DNA of 11,982 nucleotides, taken from the NCBI GenBank assembly GCA_028875335.1, contig JAPPEF010000227.1, positions 1 through 11,982 on the forward strand. Direction: 5' to 3'. The first letter of the stretch is position 1. The number at the start of each line of letters is the position of its first letter. The notes beneath the pieces were generated by a model that did not search any database, was not told where the DNA came from, and saw only the letters and a program-made list of their open reading frames with translations. Shown piece by piece: positions 5,587 through 11,982 of the stretch. The translations under genes were made by a program, and so were the position numbers. This DNA comes from Gemmatimonadota bacterium. Lineage in GTDB: Bacteria > Latescibacterota > UBA2968 > UBA8231.

Positions 5587-6999
5587 ATGGTAGGACGCGT
5601 AGCCCAACACGAGCTAATAAGATTTTGCCGCAATGGACGTGCACGCAGCCTGTTCTTTGTTGTCGTGGTGCTACTGGTTGCGGCGTTGGTCTTGAGTCTG
5701 AGAGACTATCAACTGGCCTACGAGCACTATGAGGACAATGTCCGTCAAGCCAGGGCCAATTGGGAGGCACAGACGGCAAAAGACCCACACGATGCGGCGC
5801 ATGATGGTACCTACATCATCAAGCCCATTCATCCACTGGCCCTATTGGATGCTGGTCTCCGGCCGTTCTCGGGTCAAGTCGTGCACTTAAGCGCCCATCA
5901 GCGCAAGCAGGGCAGTCTGCATGAGTCAAAGGATCATTCCGGGATGTTTCGCTTTGGCACCATGACCCCCACTTTCGTTTTGATCTATGTCCTGCCGTTG
6001 CTGCTCATCTTCGTCGGCTATCAGACCGTGACGGAGGAACGGGAGCGCCAGACCATTCGCCTGCTGCTCGTACAGGGAATTTCTTCCCGCCAACTCCTGC
6101 TGGGTAAGTGGATGGCGCTGGCCATCATTATGCTGCCGCTCTGGCTCCTCTTCTTTGCAAGTGCTGGCATCGCTTATGAGGCCGTAACAAAGATGGTCTC
6201 TGTTTCACCCATTGAGTGGGCTGCGATGGCGGGCATTTACTTAGCCTACTTTCTCATCTTTATCAATTTCATTGTTTGGATTTCAGCAACTGCGAAGTCT
6301 TCGGGTATAGCACTGACCGTCCTACTCACTATCTGGATTGTGGTAACTTTAATTGTGCCTAAGATCTCTACCAACCTGGCCGGCACGTTCTATCCCTTTC
6401 CAACACTGCAAACATTCCGCGATGCCATCAACAAGGATCAAGTCAATGGCCTGAATGGGCACAATTTTTGGAATGAAGCGGCCCAGGATTTCCAGCAACA
6501 GGTGCTTGAAGAATACGGTGTAGAGCGCATTGAGGATCTGCCTGTCGCTTACAGTGGGTTATTGCTGGCAGAAGGAGAAAAATACGAATCCGCGGTCTAC
6601 ACCAAGCACTTTGACTTGCTGCAGGATCAATACGAAAAGCAGCGAGAAGTGTACCGCTGGTGCAGTATCCTGTCCCCACTGCTGCCCGTACGGTTTGTTT
6701 CGATGGCTTTGGCACGAACGGACTATGGCTTCCTGTGGCACTTTGAGGATGAAGTCGAAGCTTATCGGGTAGTACTGAACACCGCGTTGAATATGAACAT
6801 CGCCGAGAACGCCAAAGGCGTAGAAAAATACCAAGCGGGCACAGACCTTTGGGAGACTATGCCAGTGTTCGACTATACATGGCAAGCACCGGGCCACATC
6901 ACCCGCGCCCATGCAATTGAGCTGCTGCTGATCGTATTATGGGCGTTTCTCAGCTTCGTGGGTTTTCTGCTATTCACGCGCGACATCAAAGCCCTATGA
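5587..6999 (+). CDS. ABC-2 permease with large periplasmic loops (DUF3526-like), subunit 1
   Basis: The 470-residue product is an inner-membrane protein with six predicted spans at about 21-38, 129-145, 175-195, 212-232, 240-258 and 443-463. The two long stretches between spans 1 and 2 (about 40-128) and between spans 5 and 6 (about 260-440) should face the periplasm, an arrangement typical of DUF3526 permeases. The first loop contains the motif DPHDAAHDGTY (67-77) and eight histidines between residues 48 and 117, a possible metal-binding surface, although part of this motif is, from memory, usual for the family. The cytoplasmic TEERERQTIRLLLVQGISSRQLLLGKW stretch (149-175) is the expected ATPase-coupling region. 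ATG at 5587 follows the ATPase stop by two bases; a TTG at 5581 would add two residues. It likely pairs with subunit 2. What it transports is unknown. Confidence 0.85.
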   Translation: MVGRVAQHELIRFCRNGRARSLFFVVVVLLVAALVLSLRDYQLAYEHYEDNVRQARANWEAQTAKDPHDAAHDGTYIIKPIHPLALLDAGLRPFSGQVVHLSAHQRKQGSLHESKDHSGMFRFGTMTPTFVLIYVLPLLLIFVGYQTVTEERERQTIRLLLVQGISSRQLLLGKWMALAIIMLPLWLLFFASAGIAYEAVTKMVSVSPIEWAAMAGIYLAYFLIFINFIVWISATAKSSGIALTVLLTIWIVVTLIVPKISTNLAGTFYPFPTLQTFRDAINKDQVNGLNGHNFWNEAAQDFQQQVLEEYGVERIEDLPVAYSGLLLAEGEKYESAVYTKHFDLLQDQYEKQREVYRWCSILSPLLPVRFVSMALARTDYGFLWHFEDEVEAYRVVLNTALNMNIAENAKGVEKYQAGTDLWETMPVFDYTWQAPGHITRAHAIELLLIVLWAFLSFVGFLLFTRDIKAL

Positions 7000-8438
7000 A
7001 CCAAAGCTACCAGCGGTTGATCCGATTGGAGTTGCTACAACTCCTTAGAAATAGGTCACATGTTACGCTGATAGCCATTCTCCTGGTGCTCATGACTGCC
7101 GCTACTTGGAATACCTCCCGAACGCTGAAAGCAAAAATGGCGGAAGTTGACAGGCAAACGGATCTCGTCCGGGCCAATGATCAGCAGTTGGGAGCGGAAA
7201 TTGATTCACTCGCACAGGGATTGGCGACCTACGAAACCAGCTACACCTTGCCGACTAGCGGGGTACGACTCACCTACGACAATCACCGCGTGACCACCCT
7301 TCCCTTCTCACCCTTTTCGGTGGTAGCTATTGGGCAAGGCGATCTGCACAGCAACTACAAAAAGATCGTTTTGTATTTTGATACTTCATACGAGATGTAT
7401 TCGGAGGAATTGATCAGTCCCTTGGAGCAACTCTTTGGCCAGCTGGATCTCGCGTTTGTTTGGACCTACCTATTGCCACTCATCATCTTGCTCGTGTCGT
7501 TCAACCTGCTCTCCCTGGAAAGAGAAACCGGCAGGCTGCCCTTGATCGAGTCTCAGCCGCTGGCCGTCTCTCGTTGGTTATTGCTGAGAATCGGCTTGCG
7601 TTTCTTGGTGCTTTTCTCCTCCATCGCCTTAGGCGCGCTGGCATTGCTGGCGATCTTCGCGGCGGGTGCCTTCGGATCTGCAAAAGCGATTGGTCAGTTG
7701 CTCATTATTCTATTCTGCTACTGCGCTTTCTGGTTCTCGCTCAGTTTCCTCGTCAACCTGGCAGGCTACTCCTCGGGAAATGCACTGATAGTGCTGACGA
7801 GCACCTGGGCCCTGCTGGTTTTTCTAGTGCCCTCGGTAGTGAACCAACTCGGCAAGGAAATTCATCCCATTCCCTCTCGGTTGGAAGTGATCAATCATCA
7901 CCAGGCCATATACAACGAGATAGAACACCACCTCGAGGAGGAAATGGCAGGCCTGTTTCAATTGCATCCCGACTGGTATTCAGACGATCCAGTGACGCAA
8001 AGCCTATCAAACTCCACTGGATGGAATATCAATTATCTGGCTAAGCAATATCTAGCGCAGGTCAAACACCAGCCCTTTGCTGCAGAGTACGAAAAGCAAA
8101 TAGATGCGCGCAATGCCTGGTTGCTGAATTTGCGGTTCTTGTCACCTGCATTGATTCTGCAAAATGCGCTGACAGACCTGGCAGGCAGTTCAGTACGACA
8201 CTACCGAAATTTCCTGCAGCAGTCGATTGAATACGCCCAGCAGTATCGCATGTACGTATTCGGTGGACTCTTCTCAAACCATGCATTCACCTCGCAGGAA
8301 ATCAAAAACCTACCAGTGTTCGAGTTTGATAGTAGCCGTGTGCCCAACAGATTCGCTGTCGATTTTCTGGGCCTTGTGACCTATCTGCTGTTGCTACTGG
8401 TAGCCTCACCAATCATCATACGAATCAATAGCAAATGA
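6996..8438 (+). CDS. ABC-2 permease with large periplasmic loops (DUF3526-like), subunit 2
   Basis: The 480-residue product repeats the plan of subunit 1: spans at about 22-38, 152-172, 199-222, 232-254, 261-280 and 453-472, with long periplasmic stretches at about 39-150 and 281-452. The coupling region LLSLERETGRLPLIESQPLAVSRWLLLR (171-198) matches the equivalent part of subunit 1 (ERERQTIRLLL...). Residues 45-75 of the first loop are strongly helical and may form a coiled coil. Overall identity to subunit 1 is low by eye, so they are old paralogues that probably form a heterodimer with the single ATPase. The start at 6996 overlaps the previous stop as ATGA; an ATG at 6939 in the same frame would only read the end of subunit 1 in another frame. 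The stop again overlaps the receptor start as ATGA. Confidence 0.85.
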   Translation: MNQSYQRLIRLELLQLLRNRSHVTLIAILLVLMTAATWNTSRTLKAKMAEVDRQTDLVRANDQQLGAEIDSLAQGLATYETSYTLPTSGVRLTYDNHRVTTLPFSPFSVVAIGQGDLHSNYKKIVLYFDTSYEMYSEELISPLEQLFGQLDLAFVWTYLLPLIILLVSFNLLSLERETGRLPLIESQPLAVSRWLLLRIGLRFLVLFSSIALGALALLAIFAAGAFGSAKAIGQLLIILFCYCAFWFSLSFLVNLAGYSSGNALIVLTSTWALLVFLVPSVVNQLGKEIHPIPSRLEVINHHQAIYNEIEHHLEEEMAGLFQLHPDWYSDDPVTQSLSNSTGWNINYLAKQYLAQVKHQPFAAEYEKQIDARNAWLLNLRFLSPALILQNALTDLAGSSVRHYRNFLQQSIEYAQQYRMYVFGGLFSNHAFTSQEIKNLPVFEFDSSRVPNRFAVDFLGLVTYLLLLLVASPIIIRINSK

Positions 8439-10816
8439 AAGGACAAACCGTGAAAGCGCTGATATGCAAATTGGTGTTAGCATTTGTCGTAATTGCCGGC
8501 ACGGCCCTGGCCCAGTCCAATACCGGGAGCATCGCAGGCAAAGTGACCAACAGCACCGGCCAACCTGAAGAGGACGTGCATATTTCCCTCACGCAGAACC
8601 AGTTTGGGGCCAGTACGAATACGGACGGAGCATTTGCCATAGGAGGGATCCCTGCGGGTGATTATCTGTTGGCCATTACCAAGGTAGGATTCGAAGAGCA
8701 AGTCGTCGCCGTGAACATTGCCTCGGGCGCCACAACAGACGTCAGCATCACCCTCCAGGAGGCCACTTTTCACCTCGATGAGGTAACTGTTTACGGTCAA
8801 AGAAGGAAGACGATCTACGCCACCCGCTTGAATGCACCACTGGATCAAACGCCTCTCTCGGTCAACATCGTCTCGAGGGAATTGCTAAACCAGCAACGGG
8901 CCATCTCTCTCGAAGACGCCTTGAGGAATGTAAGCGCCGTCTCCAAATTCGGCTCTTATGGAGTCAGCGATAATATCAACATTCGGGGATTCGACATTGG
9001 CCTATCGGGCGGATCAGAAAACTACCGGGTGAACGGCGTAATGCTCAGGACGCCTTATTCCGATTATATCGAGGAAGTACAGGTACTGAAGGGGCCCACC
9101 TCAATACTTTACGGCGATGTGGAGCCTGGTGGAGTAATCAACTACGTCACCAAAAAACCCAAAGGGTTTAGTCATGCCTCCCTTGAAATGAAGGTCGGAG
9201 GATACGGTCTGTATCGACCCTCCATTGATGTGGGCGGAACGGTGGGAGACCGCTTGAGCTATCGCCTCAATACGGTATACCACAGCTCGGAAAGTTTCCG
9301 GGATGATGTTACCAGCGAGCAATTCATGATAGCCCCAAGCATGGCCTGGCAGTACGACGAAAGGACGTCACTGACCTTAGAAGGTCTCTTCATGAACAAC
9401 GAGGTCACGATTGACTGGGGCATGCCCGTCGGACTACCACTGGACCGCGCCGGGCAGTTGGACGACACCAACTTTTACGGTTATCCAGACGGCACCTCTG
9501 AGGGCAGAAACAACATGCTCTCCGCCACCTTCCAGCATACGTTCGACAACTTGCAGATACGAAATGTTACTGCCTTTTCTAACCAGCGACGCCTTATTCA
9601 CGATGTATATCCCGTATATAATGCAGCTACAGATAGTGTGGACTATAGCTATGGGGACTACCGTGAGTTGAGCAGGACCAATACATACTCGAACTTCCTG
9701 GATATCACGGGGATGGTGACGACAGGTACCATTCGCCACAGACTGCTGGCTGCCTTGGACGTGTCAAGGGTCTCGCGTCCAGTAGCCTTCAACTTTGTAT
9801 TCCCCATTTCATTCAGTACGTCGCTCGCTAATCCGGAATGGCAGAATATGGCCTTGAGTTCCACCCCTATTCTCGATGACGACGCCCTGCCTTTTACCAG
9901 CCGGATAGGCGTTAATATCCAGGACCTTGTGTCGCTGCGCGATGACCGGCTCAATATCCTCATCGGAGGTCGCTACAGCCGTTTTACGAATGGAACGGAT
10001 TTCAGAGGAGACGCTGAAGAACCCGACGATTACGAGGACACCAATAAATCGCGATTCACACCGCGCGTCGGATTGACATACGAAATTGTTGACGATGTGG
10101 CGCTATATGGAAGCTATGCAGAGTCTTTTAGTTCAGTGGCTCCCCAGCCGGGTAGAGGCTTAGAAGATCCAGAACCCCTCATTGGGAACCAGCTAGAATT
10201 TGGTGTGAAGCAATCGCTTTTTCAGGAGCGCCTGGGGATCACTGTTTCCTACTTCGATTTGAATCGAAAAAATGTGCTGCAATTTGAAATTATCGACCCG
10301 AATGGCAGCATTTCCGACCCCGATAATTTTCGAGCCAATCAGTCCGCTGAGCACTCCAGCCAAGGGGTAGAGGTAGATGTCAATGGGAAGTTGCTGCCCA
10401 ACTGGCAAATCTATGCCGCCTTCTCGTATTTCGGGACCGAAGTAGTGGACGAGGTGACACAAAGCGGGGATTCTGAACCGGTGGATTTCTCAGGCCTGGA
10501 GCTTCCCAATAATCCAAATACCAAACTCAGCCTGTGGACCCATTACACACTCACGCAAGGCATACCTGGTCTCGCATTGGGTGCGGGTATATTTCATCAG
10601 GGCGACATGTTTGGCGATCGCTTGAATACGAAAGAAAGCGTTATTGATGGTTTCACAAGGTTGGATGCTATGGTCAGCTATGAATACAAGCATCTGAAAT
10701 TTCAGGTCAATGCACAGAATCTAAATGGCGTGAAAACTTTCCAGCGGTCCATTTTCGATTCGTTCGTACCTCAGCCCCCGAGTAGGGTGCTTGGATCAAT
10801 TGGCTTCAGATTTTAA
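8435..10816 (+). CDS. TonB-dependent siderophore-type outer-membrane receptor
   Basis: The 793-residue product is a gated outer-membrane beta-barrel that would import a metal chelate using TonB energy. In order: signal peptide 1-26 (cleavage near ALA|Q), a carboxypeptidase-regulatory-like beta domain at about 31-108 (GSIAGKVTNSTGQPEEDVHI), a TonB-box-like DEVTVYG at 115-121, the plug at about 135-241 (INIRGFDIG at 181-189, EVQVLKGPTSILYGDVEPGG at 214-233), and a barrel from about 242 to the terminal Phe. The NIRGF and LKGPxSxLYG motifs and the final RVLGSIGFRF place it with FhuA/FpvA-type siderophore receptors. The N-terminal regulatory-like domain is most common in Bacteroidota receptors. 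The ATG at 8435 overlaps the permease stop; a GTG at 8450 with AAAGGA before it is also credible and gives a shorter signal peptide. The ligand cannot be read from sequence. Confidence 0.93.
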   Translation: MKGQTVKALICKLVLAFVVIAGTALAQSNTGSIAGKVTNSTGQPEEDVHISLTQNQFGASTNTDGAFAIGGIPAGDYLLAITKVGFEEQVVAVNIASGATTDVSITLQEATFHLDEVTVYGQRRKTIYATRLNAPLDQTPLSVNIVSRELLNQQRAISLEDALRNVSAVSKFGSYGVSDNINIRGFDIGLSGGSENYRVNGVMLRTPYSDYIEEVQVLKGPTSILYGDVEPGGVINYVTKKPKGFSHASLEMKVGGYGLYRPSIDVGGTVGDRLSYRLNTVYHSSESFRDDVTSEQFMIAPSMAWQYDERTSLTLEGLFMNNEVTIDWGMPVGLPLDRAGQLDDTNFYGYPDGTSEGRNNMLSATFQHTFDNLQIRNVTAFSNQRRLIHDVYPVYNAATDSVDYSYGDYRELSRTNTYSNFLDITGMVTTGTIRHRLLAALDVSRVSRPVAFNFVFPISFSTSLANPEWQNMALSSTPILDDDALPFTSRIGVNIQDLVSLRDDRLNILIGGRYSRFTNGTDFRGDAEEPDDYEDTNKSRFTPRVGLTYEIVDDVALYGSYAESFSSVAPQPGRGLEDPEPLIGNQLEFGVKQSLFQERLGITVSYFDLNRKNVLQFEIIDPNGSISDPDNFRANQSAEHSSQGVEVDVNGKLLPNWQIYAAFSYFGTEVVDEVTQSGDSEPVDFSGLELPNNPNTKLSLWTHYTLTQGIPGLALGAGIFHQGDMFGDRLNTKESVIDGFTRLDAMVSYEYKHLKFQVNAQNLNGVKTFQRSIFDSFVPQPPSRVLGSIGFRF
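8438..8443 (+). promoter_or_regulatory. Ribosome binding site favouring an internal GTG start of the receptor
   Basis: AAAGGA lies six bases before GTG at 8450, whereas nothing comparable precedes the ATG at 8435. A start at 8450 would give a signal peptide beginning MKALICKLVLAFVV, a very typical n-region. The overlap-coupled ATG at 8435 and this GTG are both plausible; the mature protein is the same. Confidence 0.4.
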
Positions 10817-10830
10817 GAACGAGGCCTAGT

Positions 10831-10870
10831 GCACCTGGCGAAGCCGAATGAGGTGTCGATGGCACTGGAT
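10831..10870 (+). repeat. Junction repeat, downstream copy
   Basis: This copy matches 4801-4840 at 30 of 40 positions over an offset of 6030 bases. In the same frame as the end of the small membrane gene it reads APGEAE then TGA, against ATAKAD then TGA upstream. It then has one G and GTG TCG ATG GCA CTG GAT, against ATG TCG GCG GCA CTG GAT. Thus it looks like the end of a second small-membrane-gene homologue followed by the intact flavoprotein 2 start. Similarity stops abruptly at its left edge, where the low-GC cassette begins. Confidence 0.65.
10850..10855 (+). promoter_or_regulatory. Ribosome binding site deciding the flavoprotein 2 start
   Basis: GAGGTG at 10850-10855, with GAGG five bases before ATG at 10859, supports ATG as the start. 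A GTG at 10853 in the same frame overlaps this motif and would add two residues. It is the base-for-base counterpart of the ATG at 4823. Confidence 0.5.
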
Positions 10871-11982
10871 TGGCTGATCATCGGCGGCGGGATTCACGGC
10901 GTGCACATCGCCGCGCGCCTGCTTGGGGAATCCGGTGTCGCCCCCGAACGACTCCGCATCGTGGACCCGGGCGACCGGCTGCTCGCGCACTGGCGTAGCT
11001 GCGCCGCCACGACGGGGATGACCCACCTGCGCTCACCGGGAGTCCATCACCTGGACCTCGACCCCTTCTCGCTCCTACACTTCGCGGGCAAACGCAAGAA
11101 ACGCAAGCGCCGAAAGACCGGGCTGTTCGCCCCGCCCTACGACCGGCCCGCCTTGGCCCTCTTCAATGCGCACTGCGACCGGGTGGTGGAGACCTTCGGG
11201 CTCGCCAACCTCCACATCCAGGATCGGGCCACGAAGTGCTCGGTCGACCGTGACGGCGTCGGCGTTCAGCTCTCGAGCGGGCGCGAGATCGCAGCGCAGC
11301 ACCTCGTATTGGCCATCGGCGCGAGCGAACAGCCCGAGTGGCCGGATTGGGCACTGCGCAGTCACGCCCGCGTCCACCATGTCTTCGAGCCGGGGTTCGA
11401 CGGGTGGCCGTCGTCAAGCGAGACCGTCGTGGTCATCGGCGGCGGTATCTCGGCGGTCCAGGTGGCGCTCCGCCTCGTGGAGGAAGGGCATCGCGTCCAT
11501 CTCGTCTCGCGCCATGCCCTGCGCCAGCACCAATTCGACAGCGATCCGGGCTGGCTCGGTCCGAAGTGCATGGAGCGCTTCCACCGCGAACGGGATTTTG
11601 ATCGTCGGCGGACCCTGATCGCTGAAGCGCGCCACAAAGGTTCGGTGCCCCCCGACGTCCGGCGCGCGCTGCGCCGGTCCATCGCAGGGGGCCAGCTGCT
11701 CTGGCACGAGGGCGAGGTTGAAGGGTTCGATGCGCGCCGCGATGTCCTCGCGCTGCGGCTCGCTACCCACTCAGGGCTGGAAGCGGAGCGCGTTCTGCTC
11801 GCGACCGGGTTCGCATCGAACCGCCCTGGCGGAGCGATGGTCGATGCGTTGATCGCCTCGGCCTCGTTGCCGTGCGCGCGCTGCGGCTACCCCATCGTGG
11901 ATTCCGCGCTTCGCTGGCATCCGCGCATTCACGTCTCGGGCCCTCTCGCCGAGCTCGAGCTGGGGCCCGCGTCCCGCAACAT
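10859..11982 (+). CDS. FAD/NAD(P)-binding oxidoreductase or monooxygenase, partial at window end
   Basis: 374 residues are visible and the frame runs off the window. The FAD site is LIIGGGIHG (GxGxxG at 9-14), and the second nucleotide site is VVVIGGGISA (194-199). LLATGF at 313-318 is the conserved ATG(Y/F) element of N-hydroxylating and Baeyer-Villiger type flavin monooxygenases. GPLAELELGP near the end is, from memory, typical of a family of stand-alone FAD-NAD(P)-binding proteins; only a short tail should be missing. Two features stand out: a very basic run RKKRKRRK at 79-86 before the APPYDRP motif, and a C339-A-R-C342 pair close to the C-terminus. Codon use is strongly GC-ending, like flavoprotein 1 and unlike the receptor gene 42 bases upstream. 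The catalysed reaction is unknown; redox handling or modification of a metal chelate would fit the neighbours. Confidence 0.85.
   Translation, partial: MALDWLIIGGGIHGVHIAARLLGESGVAPERLRIVDPGDRLLAHWRSCAATTGMTHLRSPGVHHLDLDPFSLLHFAGKRKKRKRRKTGLFAPPYDRPALALFNAHCDRVVETFGLANLHIQDRATKCSVDRDGVGVQLSSGREIAAQHLVLAIGASEQPEWPDWALRSHARVHHVFEPGFDGWPSSSETVVVIGGGISAVQVALRLVEEGHRVHLVSRHALRQHQFDSDPGWLGPKCMERFHRERDFDRRRTLIAEARHKGSVPPDVRRALRRSIAGGQLLWHEGEVEGFDARRDVLALRLATHSGLEAERVLLATGFASNRPGGAMVDALIASASLPCARCGYPIVDSALRWHPRIHVSGPLAELELGPASRN

Larger units (their letters stand above)
4883..10816 (+). other. Low-GC exporter/receptor cassette, probably laterally acquired
   Basis: Four tightly packed genes (ABC ATPase, two DUF3526-like permeases, TonB-dependent receptor) have visibly lower GC and looser codon use than the genes on both sides. 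In a hand-counted sample, 11 of 24 codons of the receptor (10259-10330) end in G or C, against 22 of 24 in flavoprotein 1 (4001-4072) and 21 of 24 in flavoprotein 2 (11426-11497). Most starts lack strong Shine-Dalgarno sequences. The receptor's N-terminal regulatory-like domain and the paired permeases resemble Bacteroidota gene sets. Diverged 40-bp repeats lie just outside both ends. No transposase, integrase or terminal inverted repeat is visible. Confidence 0.65.

Noticed and set aside
6939..6995. Upstream ATG for permease subunit 2
   Set aside because: It lies inside the last membrane span of subunit 1 in another frame; the ATGA overlap at 6996 is the same arrangement as the next gene and gives a normal N-terminus.
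4801..10870. The cassette as a classical transposon or integron
   Set aside because: No transposase or integrase, no terminal inverted repeats, and the flanking direct repeats are diverged and carry gene ends, unlike target-site duplications.
11166..11618. Open frame of 150 codons in another + frame within flavoprotein 2
   Set aside because: Ser/Arg-rich composition typical of a shifted frame in GC-rich DNA; the main frame holds the FAD and NAD(P) motifs.

Overview
The window reads as DNA from a Gram-negative bacterium. A TonB-dependent outer-membrane receptor and a periplasmic binding protein with a signal peptide imply an outer membrane. Most of it is GC-rich with strongly GC-ending codons, as in many Proteobacteria. 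All genes that I can support lie on the + strand. No rRNA, tRNA, CRISPR, transposase or integrase is visible.

Region 1 (about 1-3148) is a compact zinc-type uptake operon: a small single-span membrane peptide, an ABC ATPase (ZnuC type), a membrane permease (ZnuB type), a cluster A-I metal-binding protein (ZnuA/AztC type, without the usual His-rich loop) and a Fur-family repressor, probably Zur. Gaps are short or overlapping. This part is conventional.

Region 2 (3149-4821) starts with a 324-base spacer that holds a near-perfect Fur-type operator over a putative promoter, a stable hairpin and a possible 32-residue leader peptide. The peptide's stop overlaps (ATGA) the start of a two-dinucleotide-site flavoprotein whose C-terminus ends in a CCGxxCxC tail. 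A 75-residue two-span membrane protein follows, with its start overlapping the flavoprotein stop.

Region 3 (4883-10816) is a cassette of different base composition. It encodes an ABC ATPase, two DUF3526-like ABC-2 permeases and an FhuA/FpvA-like TonB-dependent receptor with an N-terminal carboxypeptidase-regulatory-like domain. The four genes are separated by almost nothing or overlap by ATGA. Receptor architecture and paired DUF3526 permeases resemble Bacteroidota gene sets. Hand-counted 24-codon samples give GC at third positions of 20/24 (znuA), 22/24 (flavoprotein 1), 11/24 (receptor) and 21/24 (flavoprotein 2), so the middle cassette stands out.

Region 4 (10831-11982) returns to high GC and holds a second flavoprotein, cut by the window end. 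The two junctions of the cassette carry a diverged 40-bp direct repeat (30/40 identical), each copy containing a TGA stop, one G, then a start codon and similar first codons. This looks like a duplicated 'end of small membrane gene / start of flavoprotein 2' junction, leaving a broken nine-codon start at 4823-4852. The simplest reading is that a foreign exporter/receptor cassette entered a flavoprotein operon.

Together, regions 2-4 look like a single metal-starvation operon: Fur-type operator, flavoprotein, small membrane protein, ABC-2 complex, outer-membrane receptor, flavoprotein. It may handle a metal chelate (uptake, redox release or modification), but no chelator biosynthesis gene is in view and the function is inference. 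I do not know a described system with this gene set.
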